Assembly (NCBI GenBank): GCA_050732395.1 | Contig: JBOHQX010000078.1 | Location: 1 to 64,000 of the forward strand | Direction of reading: 5' to 3' | DNA length: 64,000 nucleotides | Origin: JBIOXB01 sp050732395 | Lineage (GTDB): Bacteria; Zhuqueibacterota; Zhuqueibacteria; Zhuqueibacterales; Zhuqueibacteraceae | Shown here: one piece after another, positions 1-11,400 of the stretch | How the letters are laid out: each line of letters opens with the position of its first letter | How positions within the stretch are numbered: the first letter of the stretch is position 1 | Program-made: the position numbers and the translations under genes | Notes under the pieces: model-generated | Database searches by the model: none | What the model was told of the DNA's origin: nothing | What the model saw: only the letters and a program-made list of their open reading frames with translations

Positions 1-3000
1 GGTGACATCGTCATCGACGCCGAAGCGGACGGCCGGGATGCCAATTCCGGTGTGCGGACGTTCGATTTGAACGCCGCGACCACGGATGATTGGACGGTCA
101 TTTCGGGCAATCCCTTCCGTATCGTAGAGATCGAGCCTTCACAGGACTTCGTCACTTCCGGCATGAGCCTTGAGTGGAACGTCAAGATGCGCGTCCAGAA
201 TCTGACTTCCACAAACGTCACCCTCAATCTCGCGCCGAGCAAGACTTTTATCAAATTCTTCATCGGCAGCGACGTCACCTCGAGCTATACCATAGATCCA
301 CCCGAGACGCTCGACAACGGCGGCACGGTGTTGCAGGGCAATACTACCGGCACGTTGACGTTTCGTATCACTCAAACCGGCAATGCCTTTGGCATCGCCA
401 CCATCTCCGGTGCCGTGGAAGGGCTCGATGCGGCGGGATTGACCGTCAGGGATGACACCAATGACGGCGGCGGCGGTGTAGTGACGGTGCAAAGGCGCGG
501 CACGCTGGAGATACGCGAGCCGTTGCAGGTTTCACAGCAAACGGTGACTGCCGGGCAAAGCGCGGACTGGACGATTACGGCACGCGTGACCAACGGCGGA
601 CAGAGCACCATCCGCTTTTTGAAAGATTCCACCCGTGTGGTCGTGGGCAACAACGTGAACTATTCATATAGCCCCTTGCCGCAGAATTTTGCCGACGGCG
701 ATTCCCTCATCGAGGGCGGTGAAACCAAAGCACTGGTCATCACCGTGCGGCAAACCGGCAATCAAACCGGCAGCCAGAATATCACTGTGCGCCTGAAAGG
801 CCGCGAGTTGAATAGCACTGAATTCGTCACCTCGACCGGTGGCAGCGGTTCGGTGCAGGTGCAAAGCCAGGCGAATCTGGTGATCCAACAAGTGCGCGCC
901 TCGCAGCCCAGAGTCACGGCCGGACAAACGAATCAATGGGTCATCACCCTCGTGGTCAACAATTCCGGTGAGAGCCAAGTCAGCGTAAAAGTCGATACCT
1001 CAACGAATGTGCGATTCCGCATTGGCACTCAGATTCAGAGCGGCTATACCGCGACCTTGTCGCCTGCGCGTTGGCTGGGCACGAGCTCGCTGAATTTGGC
1101 CGGAAACACCACGGACAGCCTGCGTTTCGCCGTGACCACCACGGGCAGTGTTGCGGACGTGGTGAGAATCCTGGCGAAAGTCGCCGCGACAGAAAGCAAT
1201 AGCAATGTGTTACGCGTGGCCACCGATAACGGTACGGCTGCCGTGACAGTGCAAACGCAACCGAACGTGACGTACATCGCCGGCAGCCTCGAGCCAAAAA
1301 CTGTCAACAACGGCAGCCAATACGCTTTCAAAGTGCGCGTGCGCAACAGCGGCGGCGCGACCGTGGAATTGAACCCAACCGTCACGCGTTTCGTGTTCAG
1401 CAATTTCACCGCCAATTTGGATCAAAACAAAACCAGAAGCATTGCGCCGGGAGACACCACTTTGTTTTTCATGGGTGAGGGCATTCCTGCGGGCATGCAG
1501 CAGCAGACCTATACGCCGACGATCCAATTGCGTGGCACGCACAATGGCAACAATTATTTGCCCAATCTTGACCTGGGCACGAACGAGCTGCGCGTGACCC
1601 AACCGGCCCAATTACAGGTCATCAGAATGCACTCCAGCCAACCCACCGTCACCCAGGAGATGGGCAAAGTTTGGTACATCTGGATGGAGGTGGCGAACAA
1701 TGGCAGCTCCGCGGCCAGGTTTGACAGTGTTGGCCTGCAGCTGTTCAACGGTGGCGACGTGACGCGCGATTTCCAGATTGTAAAGCCCGTGCTGTTTTGG
1801 GGATCGAACAATACCACTCTGGCGGCCCAAGGTCGGGACTCTCTGCGCTTTGAAATCCAACGCACCGGACCGCGGAACGGCCCCACGTCGGTGCAGGGTT
1901 TTCTACGCGTTGTTGATTTATCCAACAGTCAAAAACTTGAAGCGCGGAGCAGTGGCAACAACGGCAGCTTCGTGGTGGAATCACCGGCGGCGTTGAATAT
2001 TGTCTCGCTGAGGCCCAGCCAGCCAACCGTCACCGTCAATCAAGACGTAAAGTGGTTGGTCGACATGGAGGTGAGAAACAGCGGCCAGAGCGCCGTGAAT
2101 GTATCATTTATCCAGCCGGCAACAGGCATCGCGCTTTCGCTGAATGCCAACTATCAGATAACCTGGCCCACGGCACTGGTGGAAGGCGACGCTGTCATTC
2201 CGGGAGTTTCTACGCGCACGCTACGATTTGAAGTCACCAAAACCGGCTCACAAACGGGGACAAACAATATCACCGGACGCATTCGGGCCATCGAGTCGAA
2301 TAGCGGCGATGAGCGTTTGGACGACACCCAAAGCGGCGGTGGCGGCACGGTGACCGTGCAAACGCAGGCACGTTTGAAGATTTCGAGCACCATCGCGACC
2401 GCCGCGCCGAATCTGCCGACAGCGGTGAACACGAGCCAGCCTTTCGAGGTGCGCGTCGTAGTTGAGAACACTGGACAGGAATTCGCGGATAACGTAACTG
2501 TGCACCTCACTACCAACGGTAGCTCGGTGATCAATCAGAATCAAAAGGTGATTCCAGGCGGCGTTTCGAATGCCTCACCCGGCAACGTGGTATTCAACGT
2601 GACGGCAAGCAGCACTGAAAATCTCACTGAAGTATTCACGTCTACGATCACGTCGGCCACGGCGCGCAACACCGGCACCACCGTGCCTCAGGATCCCCAC
2701 ACGGACAACACGGCCAACGTAACAGTGCAGCGCCCCGCGAGCTTGCAAGTCATTAATGTGGCTCCTTCCATGCCAGAGGTGGCAGCATTTTCCAACGTAC
2801 CTTGGACCATTGCGGTTGTGCTGCAAAACACCGGAAGCGCGGCTGTGGCGCTAGATCCGCCGGAGGTTGCGGATATCGCCATCAGGATCAACAACCAAAC
2901 GCCGCCGGGCTACACGATTGTGCCTCCGGCTGCATTATCGAAGAGTGGCAGCCTGGTTTTGCCGGGGGGCGGGCAGCCTGACACGTTGGTTTACACCGTG

Positions 3001-6000
3001 GCCAGCACGGGCGGCGTTGGCGGTACAGCGACCATCACCGCAGCGATCTCAGGCAAGGATCAGAATAGCAACCAGGTTTTGAGCCATACGAGAAATGGCC
3101 AGATTATTGTCAGAACCACTGCTTACGTGAAAATTGACGTCACGCGCCCGGCGGTAAACAATTTCTTCGAGCTCTCGGAAGTCGGATTGGTGAATACCAA
3201 TCAAGGTTTCTCGGTCGAAGTAGAGGTCAACAACGGCAGTTTGGAAGCCGTGCGTGACGTTGTGGTTCAATTGGTGACCAACGGTAATTCGCAACCTCAA
3301 GCGCAACAGTTGCCCATTGCGAATCTGCCTGCGAATTCATCGCGGCCATTGACTTTTAACCTGACCGCAGCGGCTTTGCCGGATAATCTTCCAGAAACGT
3401 TTGTTGCCAGGATTTTGTCAGCAACTGCGGCGCAGAGTGGCGGCCCAGCGTCCATTTTCCTTGCGGCAGATTCCACGGCTCAGGTGCGGATTCAACTGCC
3501 TGCCGAGCTCACGCTCGAAGTCACGTCGGATTTCAATAATTTGACGACAAACCAGGTATTTAGGCTGAGTGCAGAGGTAAAGAATCGCGCAAATGCGGCA
3601 GATGTGGATCGGTCCGGTCGCCTCACGCTCAGCCTTCCCAGCGGCTTCACGATCGAAGGCCAGGGCGCCTTCGAACAATCCTTTGATCCCGGTCGGGTCG
3701 TGGAGTGGAGGTTACGTGCACCCACGTCGCCTACAGCAGGTCCCCTAATCGTGAACATGACCACTGTGCCTCGGGATTTGAATAGTGATGTGAGTGCGCT
3801 GGTGGCAAGGTCTGCCGATAGTGCCTTCGTGAACGTCGTATTCTCAAACTTGGAAATCAGCCAATCCATTATCAATGATCCTGAGGGTGCGAGAGACGGC
3901 GTTGTTTCGACCGGACAGACTTTTACCGTAGAATCTTCCCTGGCTTTCAGCCAGGATCTAGCCGACAGAGTAATCACACTCTCATTGCCGTCTAATATCG
4001 CATACAGTTTCGGATCCGGTTCGACGGCGGAAATTCACGATTTTTCCGAGAGCGCCAGTTGGCAGATTCAGGCGCCGGATGCTCCGGTGGATGCGCGCTG
4101 GTTTCACATTGAGGCCACTGGGAGTACCGAGAATGGCACAGGCCCAAGTGTGTCGCGACGTGACAGCGTACGCGTGGAAGCAGTACAGCGAGCCACACTT
4201 GATTTTGCAGTCGAGCTGTTCAAACTAGGCCAAGTAGACACAACGGGCGAGGTAACCGTCGATCAGACGTTCACGATTCGGGCGACGCTGACCAACCAAG
4301 GCGGCGCTGCGGCTATTGACACAACCACCGTTCGTCTGCAATTGGGTGAATCTGGCGTTACTACCACAGACAACCTGGACCAGAAGATTTACATCCCAGG
4401 TGGCAGTTCGCATGGTACGGTTGAATGGGTGGCAAAGGCGCCGTCTGTACCGACGCCGGAAAGCATTTTGACCTTACAATTGCTCTCCATGTTGAATGAT
4501 GCGAATAGCAATAGCCCGGCTTTGTGGGTTGGCGGAATTAACAAATCTGTCATTAATAAAGCTATACGCACAGTACCGGCTGGCACTTTATTTGTAGAAC
4601 AACCTGTGATTAACGGCCCGGCGGGTGCGGCGGACAATACGCTTAGCACGACGCAGGCATTCACCGTTGAAGCCAAAATCAATGGCGAGAATTTGACCCA
4701 TCTGCGCGCAGATCTGATCGTACCACCGGGATTCGTCGTGGAGGGTGACAAGATCAAGCAATTCGACGAACTAAAGGGTGAGATGTACGTGAATTGGCGA
4801 GTGTTAGCTCCAACCAACAGCGCCACGACGCAACACATTCGGGTGGAAGTCGAAGCCTCCGACGCCAACAGCGGCGAGCAGGTTCGATACACCTCCTCGG
4901 ATCTCGTGATTGATGTTGTTACGCGCGCGGAATTGTTGCTGGACGCGGCAATTACCAGTCCTTCATCGGTCCTCCTGGATCGCGTCGCCAGTATCGGCCA
5001 GGAGTTCGAGATCACGGCCACTCTGCGTAACACGGGGCAGGCGCAGATCACGGGCGCAGGCACCATAAGATTGGAATTGCCGGTGGGATACACCACGACT
5101 GACACCTTGACAAAAACCACCGTTGGCAATGTTGCCGTATGGCGAGTGACGGCGCGCAACACGCCCTCCGTTGCTGCGGAAGACATCAAGCTCAGATTGA
5201 TTGAGCCTTTTCCGATCGACGAGAACAAAGGTGACGTGGCGCAAGTGAGCGGCGTGGAAACAATGTTGAGCATTCGCACCGAAGAGCCGAGCTTGACCGT
5301 GACCAACGTCAGTGCTGATCGGGGCATCAAGGGCGGGCCGGTCATCAACCAACAGCAAGGTATACCGGTGTTGGCCTTCGAGTGGCGCAACGGCGGCGAT
5401 GAAGGCTCCAGCAATATCGTGATCAAGGCCTTGAAGTTTCATGTTGTTGACCGGCAAAGCGCAGAATTACCGCCCAATGCAGCCATCTCGCGCATCCAGA
5501 TTGTGGCCAGCGACAATCCGAGTAAAGTCTTTGGGCAACTCACAGAGATTTCGAGCACGAATCCTTTGACGCTCAACTTCGCGATTTCTGACACCGTTTT
5601 CGGCGGCACCTCGAAACAAGCAACAGTCTTGGTCGACGTCGCGAACAATGCGACTGCCGGAGATTTCTTTTTGACCGTGCGCAGCGGTGACGACATCACC
5701 GCCGAAAACGCTGATCCACCGTCGCGGCGCGTGCTGGTGAATCTGACCGGCGGAACGATCACCTCCGTGGCGGCGGTGCTGGCAAGCGAAAAATACGAAG
5801 ATTCATTCTATAATTATCCGAATCCCTTCTCTCCCAAGCGCGGCGACGGTGTGACCAGATTCAATTACTCGTTGCCGCAGGATTCGCAAGTGGATTTCCG
5901 CATTTTCACGCTGTTGGGTGAATTGGTTTATGTCCAGAGCTATCAGGCGACCGATCCCCAAGGCCAGGCCGGGCCGCACAATCCAGCCGCCAATAGAGGC

Positions 6001-6117
6001 AACCTCGAATGGAACGGTCAAAATGGCAACGGCGAGGCGGTGTTGAACGGCGTATATCTGGCGGTGTTGAAAACCAGCGCCGGCACAGTCATGACTAAAG
6101 TCGCGGTGGTGAAATAA
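1..6117 (+). CDS. Giant repetitive Ig-like surface protein with C-terminal sorting domain (5' partial)
   Basis: The reading frame is open from base 1, and the first residues (DANSG) match a motif that recurs later in the protein, so the gene begins upstream of the window. About 2,040 residues are visible. They consist of roughly a dozen related beta-rich units of 110-140 residues. A typical unit has a SQPTVT-like segment, a W-x-I core, an N-x-G turn, a TGS/TGN segment, an xxNS motif and a GGGxVTVQ linker. The last ~90 residues (YPNPFSP at about 5815, then WNGQN.GNGEAVLNGVY) form a FlgD-Ig/Por-secretion type C-terminal domain, which in FCB bacteria directs type IX secretion. The product is therefore probably exported to the cell surface; its ligand is unknown. 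Its stop codon overlaps the start region of the PorV-like gene, which suggests one operon. I see no enzyme motif. An adhesin or structural role is inference. Confidence 0.85.
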   Translation, partial: GDIVIDAEADGRDANSGVRTFDLNAATTDDWTVISGNPFRIVEIEPSQDFVTSGMSLEWNVKMRVQNLTSTNVTLNLAPSKTFIKFFIGSDVTSSYTIDPPETLDNGGTVLQGNTTGTLTFRITQTGNAFGIATISGAVEGLDAAGLTVRDDTNDGGGGVVTVQRRGTLEIREPLQVSQQTVTAGQSADWTITARVTNGGQSTIRFLKDSTRVVVGNNVNYSYSPLPQNFADGDSLIEGGETKALVITVRQTGNQTGSQNITVRLKGRELNSTEFVTSTGGSGSVQVQSQANLVIQQVRASQPRVTAGQTNQWVITLVVNNSGESQVSVKVDTSTNVRFRIGTQIQSGYTATLSPARWLGTSSLNLAGNTTDSLRFAVTTTGSVADVVRILAKVAATESNSNVLRVATDNGTAAVTVQTQPNVTYIAGSLEPKTVNNGSQYAFKVRVRNSGGATVELNPTVTRFVFSNFTANLDQNKTRSIAPGDTTLFFMGEGIPAGMQQQTYTPTIQLRGTHNGNNYLPNLDLGTNELRVTQPAQLQVIRMHSSQPTVTQEMGKVWYIWMEVANNGSSAARFDSVGLQLFNGGDVTRDFQIVKPVLFWGSNNTTLAAQGRDSLRFEIQRTGPRNGPTSVQGFLRVVDLSNSQKLEARSSGNNGSFVVESPAALNIVSLRPSQPTVTVNQDVKWLVDMEVRNSGQSAVNVSFIQPATGIALSLNANYQITWPTALVEGDAVIPGVSTRTLRFEVTKTGSQTGTNNITGRIRAIESNSGDERLDDTQSGGGGTVTVQTQARLKISSTIATAAPNLPTAVNTSQPFEVRVVVENTGQEFADNVTVHLTTNGSSVINQNQKVIPGGVSNASPGNVVFNVTASSTENLTEVFTSTITSATARNTGTTVPQDPHTDNTANVTVQRPASLQVINVAPSMPEVAAFSNVPWTIAVVLQNTGSAAVALDPPEVADIAIRINNQTPPGYTIVPPAALSKSGSLVLPGGGQPDTLVYTVASTGGVGGTATITAAISGKDQNSNQVLSHTRNGQIIVRTTAYVKIDVTRPAVNNFFELSEVGLVNTNQGFSVEVEVNNGSLEAVRDVVVQLVTNGNSQPQAQQLPIANLPANSSRPLTFNLTAAALPDNLPETFVARILSATAAQSGGPASIFLAADSTAQVRIQLPAELTLEVTSDFNNLTTNQVFRLSAEVKNRANAADVDRSGRLTLSLPSGFTIEGQGAFEQSFDPGRVVEWRLRAPTSPTAGPLIVNMTTVPRDLNSDVSALVARSADSAFVNVVFSNLEISQSIINDPEGARDGVVSTGQTFTVESSLAFSQDLADRVITLSLPSNIAYSFGSGSTAEIHDFSESASWQIQAPDAPVDARWFHIEATGSTENGTGPSVSRRDSVRVEAVQRATLDFAVELFKLGQVDTTGEVTVDQTFTIRATLTNQGGAAAIDTTTVRLQLGESGVTTTDNLDQKIYIPGGSSHGTVEWVAKAPSVPTPESILTLQLLSMLNDANSNSPALWVGGINKSVINKAIRTVPAGTLFVEQPVINGPAGAADNTLSTTQAFTVEAKINGENLTHLRADLIVPPGFVVEGDKIKQFDELKGEMYVNWRVLAPTNSATTQHIRVEVEASDANSGEQVRYTSSDLVIDVVTRAELLLDAAITSPSSVLLDRVASIGQEFEITATLRNTGQAQITGAGTIRLELPVGYTTTDTLTKTTVGNVAVWRVTARNTPSVAAEDIKLRLIEPFPIDENKGDVAQVSGVETMLSIRTEEPSLTVTNVSADRGIKGGPVINQQQGIPVLAFEWRNGGDEGSSNIVIKALKFHVVDRQSAELPPNAAISRIQIVASDNPSKVFGQLTEISSTNPLTLNFAISDTVFGGTSKQATVLVDVANNATAGDFFLTVRSGDDITAENADPPSRRVLVNLTGGTITSVAAVLASEKYEDSFYNYPNPFSPKRGDGVTRFNYSLPQDSQVDFRIFTLLGELVYVQSYQATDPQGQAGPHNPAANRGNLEWNGQNGNGEAVLNGVYLAVLKTSAGTVMTKVAVVK

Positions 6118-6152
6118 TGAAAACACGGGCATTGCAATCAGCAGGTGAAAAC

Positions 6153-8129
6153 ATGAAACACATGCAGGGCAAGGCTGGTGTGAGGACCAGAAAGAGTGTC
6201 ACTCACCATGCGCGTGGTCTGCGCGCGGCCATCTTCGGCGTGTTATGCAGTCTGCTCGCGTTTCTGCCCCACAGCGCACAAGCGCAAAGCGGCGGCCGCG
6301 AATCCATTTTTGCCTTGGGCGCAGGCGCGCGCGCGATTGGCGTGGGCGGCGCCACCATCGCCATGCCGGTAGATGCCACCACGATATATTGGAATCCCGC
6401 CGGCTTGGAATTGCTGCCGAGCAAGAATGTAACCTTGTTCTATGCGACCTTATTGGGCGGCGCCAAATACAACTTTCTTGGATATGCGCATTCCAGTCTC
6501 CGCGTGGGCACGTTCGGCGTCGGCTGGTTGCATTGGGACGTTGGCGATGTTCCTTTGCGACCGGATCCAGACTTCCCGGTACTGGTCGGGCAAGGCACTC
6601 TAGGACAAGATCAGTTCCTGGTTTCCTATGCCAAAGAGTTTTCTTTTGCCTTGTCCGCAGGTGGCACCATCAAGTATGAACGCCAATCATTCACGGATTT
6701 TCCCACGACATCCGGCGTTTCCTTTGATTTAGGATTCATTTATCGTCCGCTTCTGGGGGAGGGCGTTTGGCAGGATTTATCCGTCGGCCTAACGATCCAG
6801 AATTTGATCGAACCCCGGCTACGTTTAGGTGATGAAACCGAGTCCGTGCCGCGCACGTTTCGCGCTGGCCTGGCCAAACCAGTGCACATCGGCAGCGGAA
6901 GTGACGTGCTGAACCTGTTTTTGAATTTCAAAGGCGGCGTCGGAGGCGCCTCAAGCCGCTATCAATTTGGCAGTGAATATGTCTATCAAAATCGCGCCAT
7001 GTTACGCATGGGCTACAATGGTCAGGCCCTGGGCTTTGGCGGCGGCATTATTTACCAGAATTTTGGCATCGACTACGCGTACGCGCAGTATTCAAACGAT
7101 GCCAACTCCGTCGAAGACCTGGCAATGCCGCATCGCCTCAGCATCACCATGCGGCTTGGCAAAACCAGAACCGAGCTGATCGAGACCGAACGCCGCAAGC
7201 AGCAAGAGCGCGAGGAAAATCAAGTCAAGCGCCAGCTGCATCTGCAAAATATGGCGGATTTCGCCAAAGGCATGGAAGACGGCCACGAGTATTTCAAGCG
7301 CGGGGAATATTTCCAGGCGCAATTGCGCTACACCGAAGCCAGCCGCGTCTTCCCGGGCGATGAGGACGCGCGCGTATGGGTGAACAAGGCCAAAGAAAAG
7401 TATGACGAGGAACAACGGCTAAAAGAAAATGAGCTGGCGACGATCGCGGCGGAGAAGAAAGCGCGCGAAGTCGATAGCGTGTTTGTCGCCACGCAAATGA
7501 AGAACGGCATGCTCTATTTCAACGCCGGCGACTATCGCGAAGCCATTCGCGAATGGCAAATCGGTTTGAACCGCGCGCCCGGCAATCCGCGCTTCAAAGA
7601 ATTGATCAACAAGACCCAATCGGAATTGGACAATCGCGTCACCAATTTGCTCAAGAGCGCGCGCAGCTTGGAAGCGCAAGGCAAGTTGAGCGATGCAGTG
7701 CAGCTTTACAATCGCGCCTTGAGCGACGGCGGTCTGAGCGCCAGCCAGAAGACCGAGATCACGAACATGGTGGCCAGGCTGCAGACGCAATTGAACGTGA
7801 AGGACTTGATTTCGCAGGGTGTGGCCGCGTACAACGGCCGTGATTACCGTGCCTCGGTCAGCTACTTCCAAGAAGTGCTGAAGACCGATCCCAGCAACCC
7901 GCTGGCGAAGCGATATATTTATGACGCCGAATCGCGCCTGAATGCGAAGGTCAAGGAATTTGCCTCGGAAGAATTGCGCCAACGCTTCACCGAGGCCGCG
8001 CGCCTGAGCCAGAGCGGCAACTACGCTGCCGCCTTGAAGATTCTCGAAGAAATTCAACCGGAAGATCGCTACAACAAATATATTCTCGACGCGATCGATC
8101 AAGCGCGCGACAAGCTCAACCGGAAGTAG
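6153..8129 (+). CDS. PorV/PorQ-family outer-membrane barrel fused to TPR repeats
   Basis: The frame opens at ATG 6117, which overlaps the previous stop (TAATG), but I prefer ATG 6153 because AGGTGA sits 4 bases upstream. The N-terminus is long and basic, with a hydrophobic stretch ending in a SAQAQ signal-peptidase-like site. Residues ~47-345 match the PorV/PorQ (UPF0164/FadL-like) barrel pattern: LGAGARAIGVGGA, then WNPAGL, then many alternating beta strands. From ~365 to the end there are charged helices and several TPR units (for example YFKRGEYFQAQLRYTEA and YFNAGDYREAIREWQIGL). PorV in Bacteroidota is an outer-membrane T9SS component that shuttles cargo, and its neighbour here carries a sorting domain. 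A role in exporting or anchoring that giant protein is inference. The TPR extension is unusual compared with stand-alone PorV. Confidence 0.82.
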   Translation: MKHMQGKAGVRTRKSVTHHARGLRAAIFGVLCSLLAFLPHSAQAQSGGRESIFALGAGARAIGVGGATIAMPVDATTIYWNPAGLELLPSKNVTLFYATLLGGAKYNFLGYAHSSLRVGTFGVGWLHWDVGDVPLRPDPDFPVLVGQGTLGQDQFLVSYAKEFSFALSAGGTIKYERQSFTDFPTTSGVSFDLGFIYRPLLGEGVWQDLSVGLTIQNLIEPRLRLGDETESVPRTFRAGLAKPVHIGSGSDVLNLFLNFKGGVGGASSRYQFGSEYVYQNRAMLRMGYNGQALGFGGGIIYQNFGIDYAYAQYSNDANSVEDLAMPHRLSITMRLGKTRTELIETERRKQQEREENQVKRQLHLQNMADFAKGMEDGHEYFKRGEYFQAQLRYTEASRVFPGDEDARVWVNKAKEKYDEEQRLKENELATIAAEKKAREVDSVFVATQMKNGMLYFNAGDYREAIREWQIGLNRAPGNPRFKELINKTQSELDNRVTNLLKSARSLEAQGKLSDAVQLYNRALSDGGLSASQKTEITNMVARLQTQLNVKDLISQGVAAYNGRDYRASVSYFQEVLKTDPSNPLAKRYIYDAESRLNAKVKEFASEELRQRFTEAARLSQSGNYAAALKILEEIQPEDRYNKYILDAIDQARDKLNRK

Positions 8130-8201
8130 CGCAGGTGTCCATGGCCGTGCGTCGCAACGTTGAAATCATTCCTTGCAACTTTTCTCAGAAATAACGATTT
8201 T

Positions 8202-8230
8202 CGAAGGCGGTTGGTAAACTACCGCCTTCG
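8202..8230 (+). terminator. Hairpin after the PorV-TPR gene
   Basis: A perfect 10-bp inverted repeat (CGAAGGCGGT at 8202-8211, ACCGCCTTCG at 8221-8230) encloses a 9-base loop, 73 bases after the stop at 8129. The following bases are only mildly T-rich, so factor-independent termination is probable but not certain. A second short hairpin (ATCCCGC/GCGGGAT, 8254-8271) follows; it would lie inside the next gene if the TTG at 8245 were the start. Confidence 0.6.
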
Positions 8231-8403
8231 TTCGCTGTGCTGAATTGATTGCCATCCCGCCCTTGCGGGATCTGCGCAAGCACCGGGCACGGTCGCTGAT
8301 CGAACGACAGTCTTCAGTACCGGGGAAAGTTTCCAGCGGCATCACCAGGAAAAGAGCGAAGCCTTTTCACGCAAAACGTGTGGCGCGGTCGCGGAGTAGT
8401 GAG

Positions 8404-11400
8404 TTGTTCAAACAAATCATAAAAGAAGAGCTCAAGGTTCCTGCTCATACCGATTACCTGGCGGATCTGCGCGATTTCGTCATGCGCATCGGTAAGAAGT
8501 ATGCTTTTCCCGACAAGATCGTCAATAACTTCAAGCTGGCGGTGGATGAAGCCAGCACGAACATCATGCGGCACGCTTATCGGGAGAGCGGTGAAGAAGG
8601 CTTCATCACCATTCGTGCATTGGTGCGCAAGCAGAGCCTCACCATTTGCCTGATCGACCAAGGCAAGTTTTTTGATCCCCGCCGCATGCAAGCTCCCGAC
8701 CTGCAGCGCTACGTGCAAATCGGCAAAAAGGGCGGTTTGGGCATCTTCATGATGCGCAAGCTCATGGACGAGATCGATTACCGCCGCACGGAGGAAGGCA
8801 ATGAGCTGCGCATGACCAAGAACGTCGAGCCGGCCCCCGGTAAGAAATCCTTCTTTGGTATTCCCGTCATCAAGTCTGCGGTCAAAGCGATTCCCTTCTC
8901 GCTCAAAGCCAAGTATTGGGTGCGCACCTGTTTGGCGTTGATCGCCGTCATTGCCCTGGGCTATTTGTATTACTACTTCCAGGCGCAAGAAGTCGAGTTC
9001 AACAGGCTGCTGACCACTTTGCGTACCGTCGACGTCGAAATCAATCGCAACCTGGAATACAATCCCGATTTGCTGAAAGATTTTCTGGGCAATGACATTT
9101 GCAAGCTGCTCCAAGACGCTTACCAGGAACGCGAGAGTTTGTTGTATGAAATTGCTCTGGTCGATCCTTTGGGCAACATCGTCGGGCACAACCAGCAGGA
9201 GCTTTTTTTCAGCAAATTCTCGCCCGCGATCTCGGAAAAGCAAAAGATCGACAAAAAGATTTCGCTATACGAAGTCGAGCGCAAGGGCGGCGATCTTCAA
9301 GCTGCGCGTATCGAAGTTTACGATGTCACCACCAAGCTGCAAACGCCGGGTGAAGTGCCGGAAGAACGCACCCTGCATATTCGTGCGTACAAAGCCTACG
9401 TCGACCAGCGTATTGCCGCGGTGCGTTGGGAGTATGCCCGGCTCGCGGTCTCCATCATTCTGTTGAGCTGCGCCGGCGCGTTTGGCCTGGTTTATATTTT
9501 GATGACGCCGCTGCATCGCCTCGCCGAATGGGTGCGCCTCGCCGACCACGGCGAAATCGGCGACGAGATGGACATTGACTCTTCCACCGAAATCGGCGAA
9601 ATTGCGCAAGCTTTTTCCGAAATCACCTCCAAGTTTCGTGAATCGCAGAAAAGCCTCGCCGACCAGGAGCGCCTGCAGAAGGAAATGCAAGTGGCGCAGG
9701 AGATTCAGCAAACCCTGCTGCCGCGCGAGTTTCCGGAATTGGAAGGCTACGAGCTCGCGAGCCATTACGAGGCCGCGCGCGAAGTGGGCGGCGACTACTA
9801 TGACTTCGTCGAAGTCGACAAAGACACCCTCGGCGTGGTGGTCGCCGACGTGTCCGGCAAGGGCGTGCCCGGCAGCCTGGTCATGACCATGATTCGCCAG
9901 GCGTTGCGCACGGAAGCACGCGGCGTGAAAGACGCCGCGGAGGTGCTGGCGCGCGTGAACAAGACCGTCATCGACGACATGAAAAAGGGCATGTTCGTCA
10001 CGCTCTTTTACGTTATCATCGACAGCAAGCGGCGCCGCTTGAATTATGCCAGCGCCGGCCACAATCCCATGATCCTGTATCGCCCGGCCTCCAAAAAGAC
10101 TTACTATTTGAATCCGCGCGGCTTTCCGGTAGGCATTCGCCTGCCCGACGATGAACTGTTCCGCAAGTCGATCGAAAGCGATACCATTCAGCTTGCGGAA
10201 GCCGATGTTTTATTCATCTACACCGACGGCATCACGGAAGCAATGAACTCGCGGCGCGACCTTTTCGGCGAGGAACGCCTGCTGAAAATCATCCGCGAGA
10301 ACGGGTATATGCGCGTAAAGCCGTTTGTGGAGCGGATCAAGGACGAGATTTTTTCGTTTACTGCCGGCGAAATGCAGTCCGACGACATCACGCTCGTTGC
10401 GATCAAGGAAAAGACTTCGCCGGAGAAGCTGGAGCTGCAGCGCGCGAAGCAGGCACACCAGTTGATCACACAGGGCAAAAGCATTCGCGAAGCCTGTGAA
10501 GTGGTCGGCATTACGACCTATGCTTACTATAACAAATATAAAAAGGAATTTGAAGAAAAGGGCGTGGAAAGCGTCGAGGTCGACGCCGAAATCGAAGTCG
10601 AAGCCAAACACATCGCGATTGAAGACAAAGTCAAGATTTTCGACATCATCAAGAATCACCCCGAGTACGGTGCCAAACGCATCAGCGAAGAGCTCAATAC
10701 TGAAGCTTACGCTTTCACTCTGATTGCCGAAAACAAGATTTATGACGAGTTGGTGCGCAACCGGCTGAATACCCGGCAATTACGCGAAGGTTTTGTGGCG
10801 CGCGGCGGCCGCACCAAGCGCCCGATGAAGCCTCCGGGCACGCCCATGCTCACCCTTTCCGGCGAAGTCATTCTGGATCGCTCGCGCAACTTTGATTCCC
10901 CTGCCAAGTCTGCGCGGTCCGTCCCGCCGCCCGCATCGTCGTCGTCACCGGCCAAGAAAGAAAAAGAAGAAAAACCGGCGGCGCCAGCGAGCCGGGGTGT
11001 TGTGGAAGAACGTTCCACCTTCAGGAAGAAGGAGGCAATGCCCGAGGCCGAGCCGGTTTCATTGTACTCCCGCGTTGACGAATTGTTGGCCAGCGAAGAT
11101 CTACCGCAGCAACATGCCCCGCCCGCGGCAGCCCCGCGCGCGCCATCTTCCGAGCAGCCGCCCCCTCAGAGTATCGCCAAAGCAAAGCAGCGCGTCAGCG
11201 ACGAGCCGGCACCTTCACGTCCGGCGACGTCTTCCGACACGGTGGGAATCAGTTTTGAAGATCTATTTGCCGGCGGCACGATATTAGAAGAATTCCAACA
11301 GCCCTCGATCGGCACCAGACCAGAATTGCCGGCCGTGGCCTCCACACCGCCGGAAGCTGCGTCCATTGACGAGCTGCAAAAGGACGAAGGGCCTGCCGTA

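Noticed and set aside
4389..5426. 345-aa minus-strand open frame inside the giant surface protein
   Set aside because: It is antisense to a well-supported repetitive protein, has no ribosome site or domain, and reflects base composition.
8314..10062. Long minus-strand frames (309 and 265 aa) opposite the kinase/phosphatase
   Set aside because: No recognisable motif, and the plus-strand frame carries complete known domains, so these are shadows.
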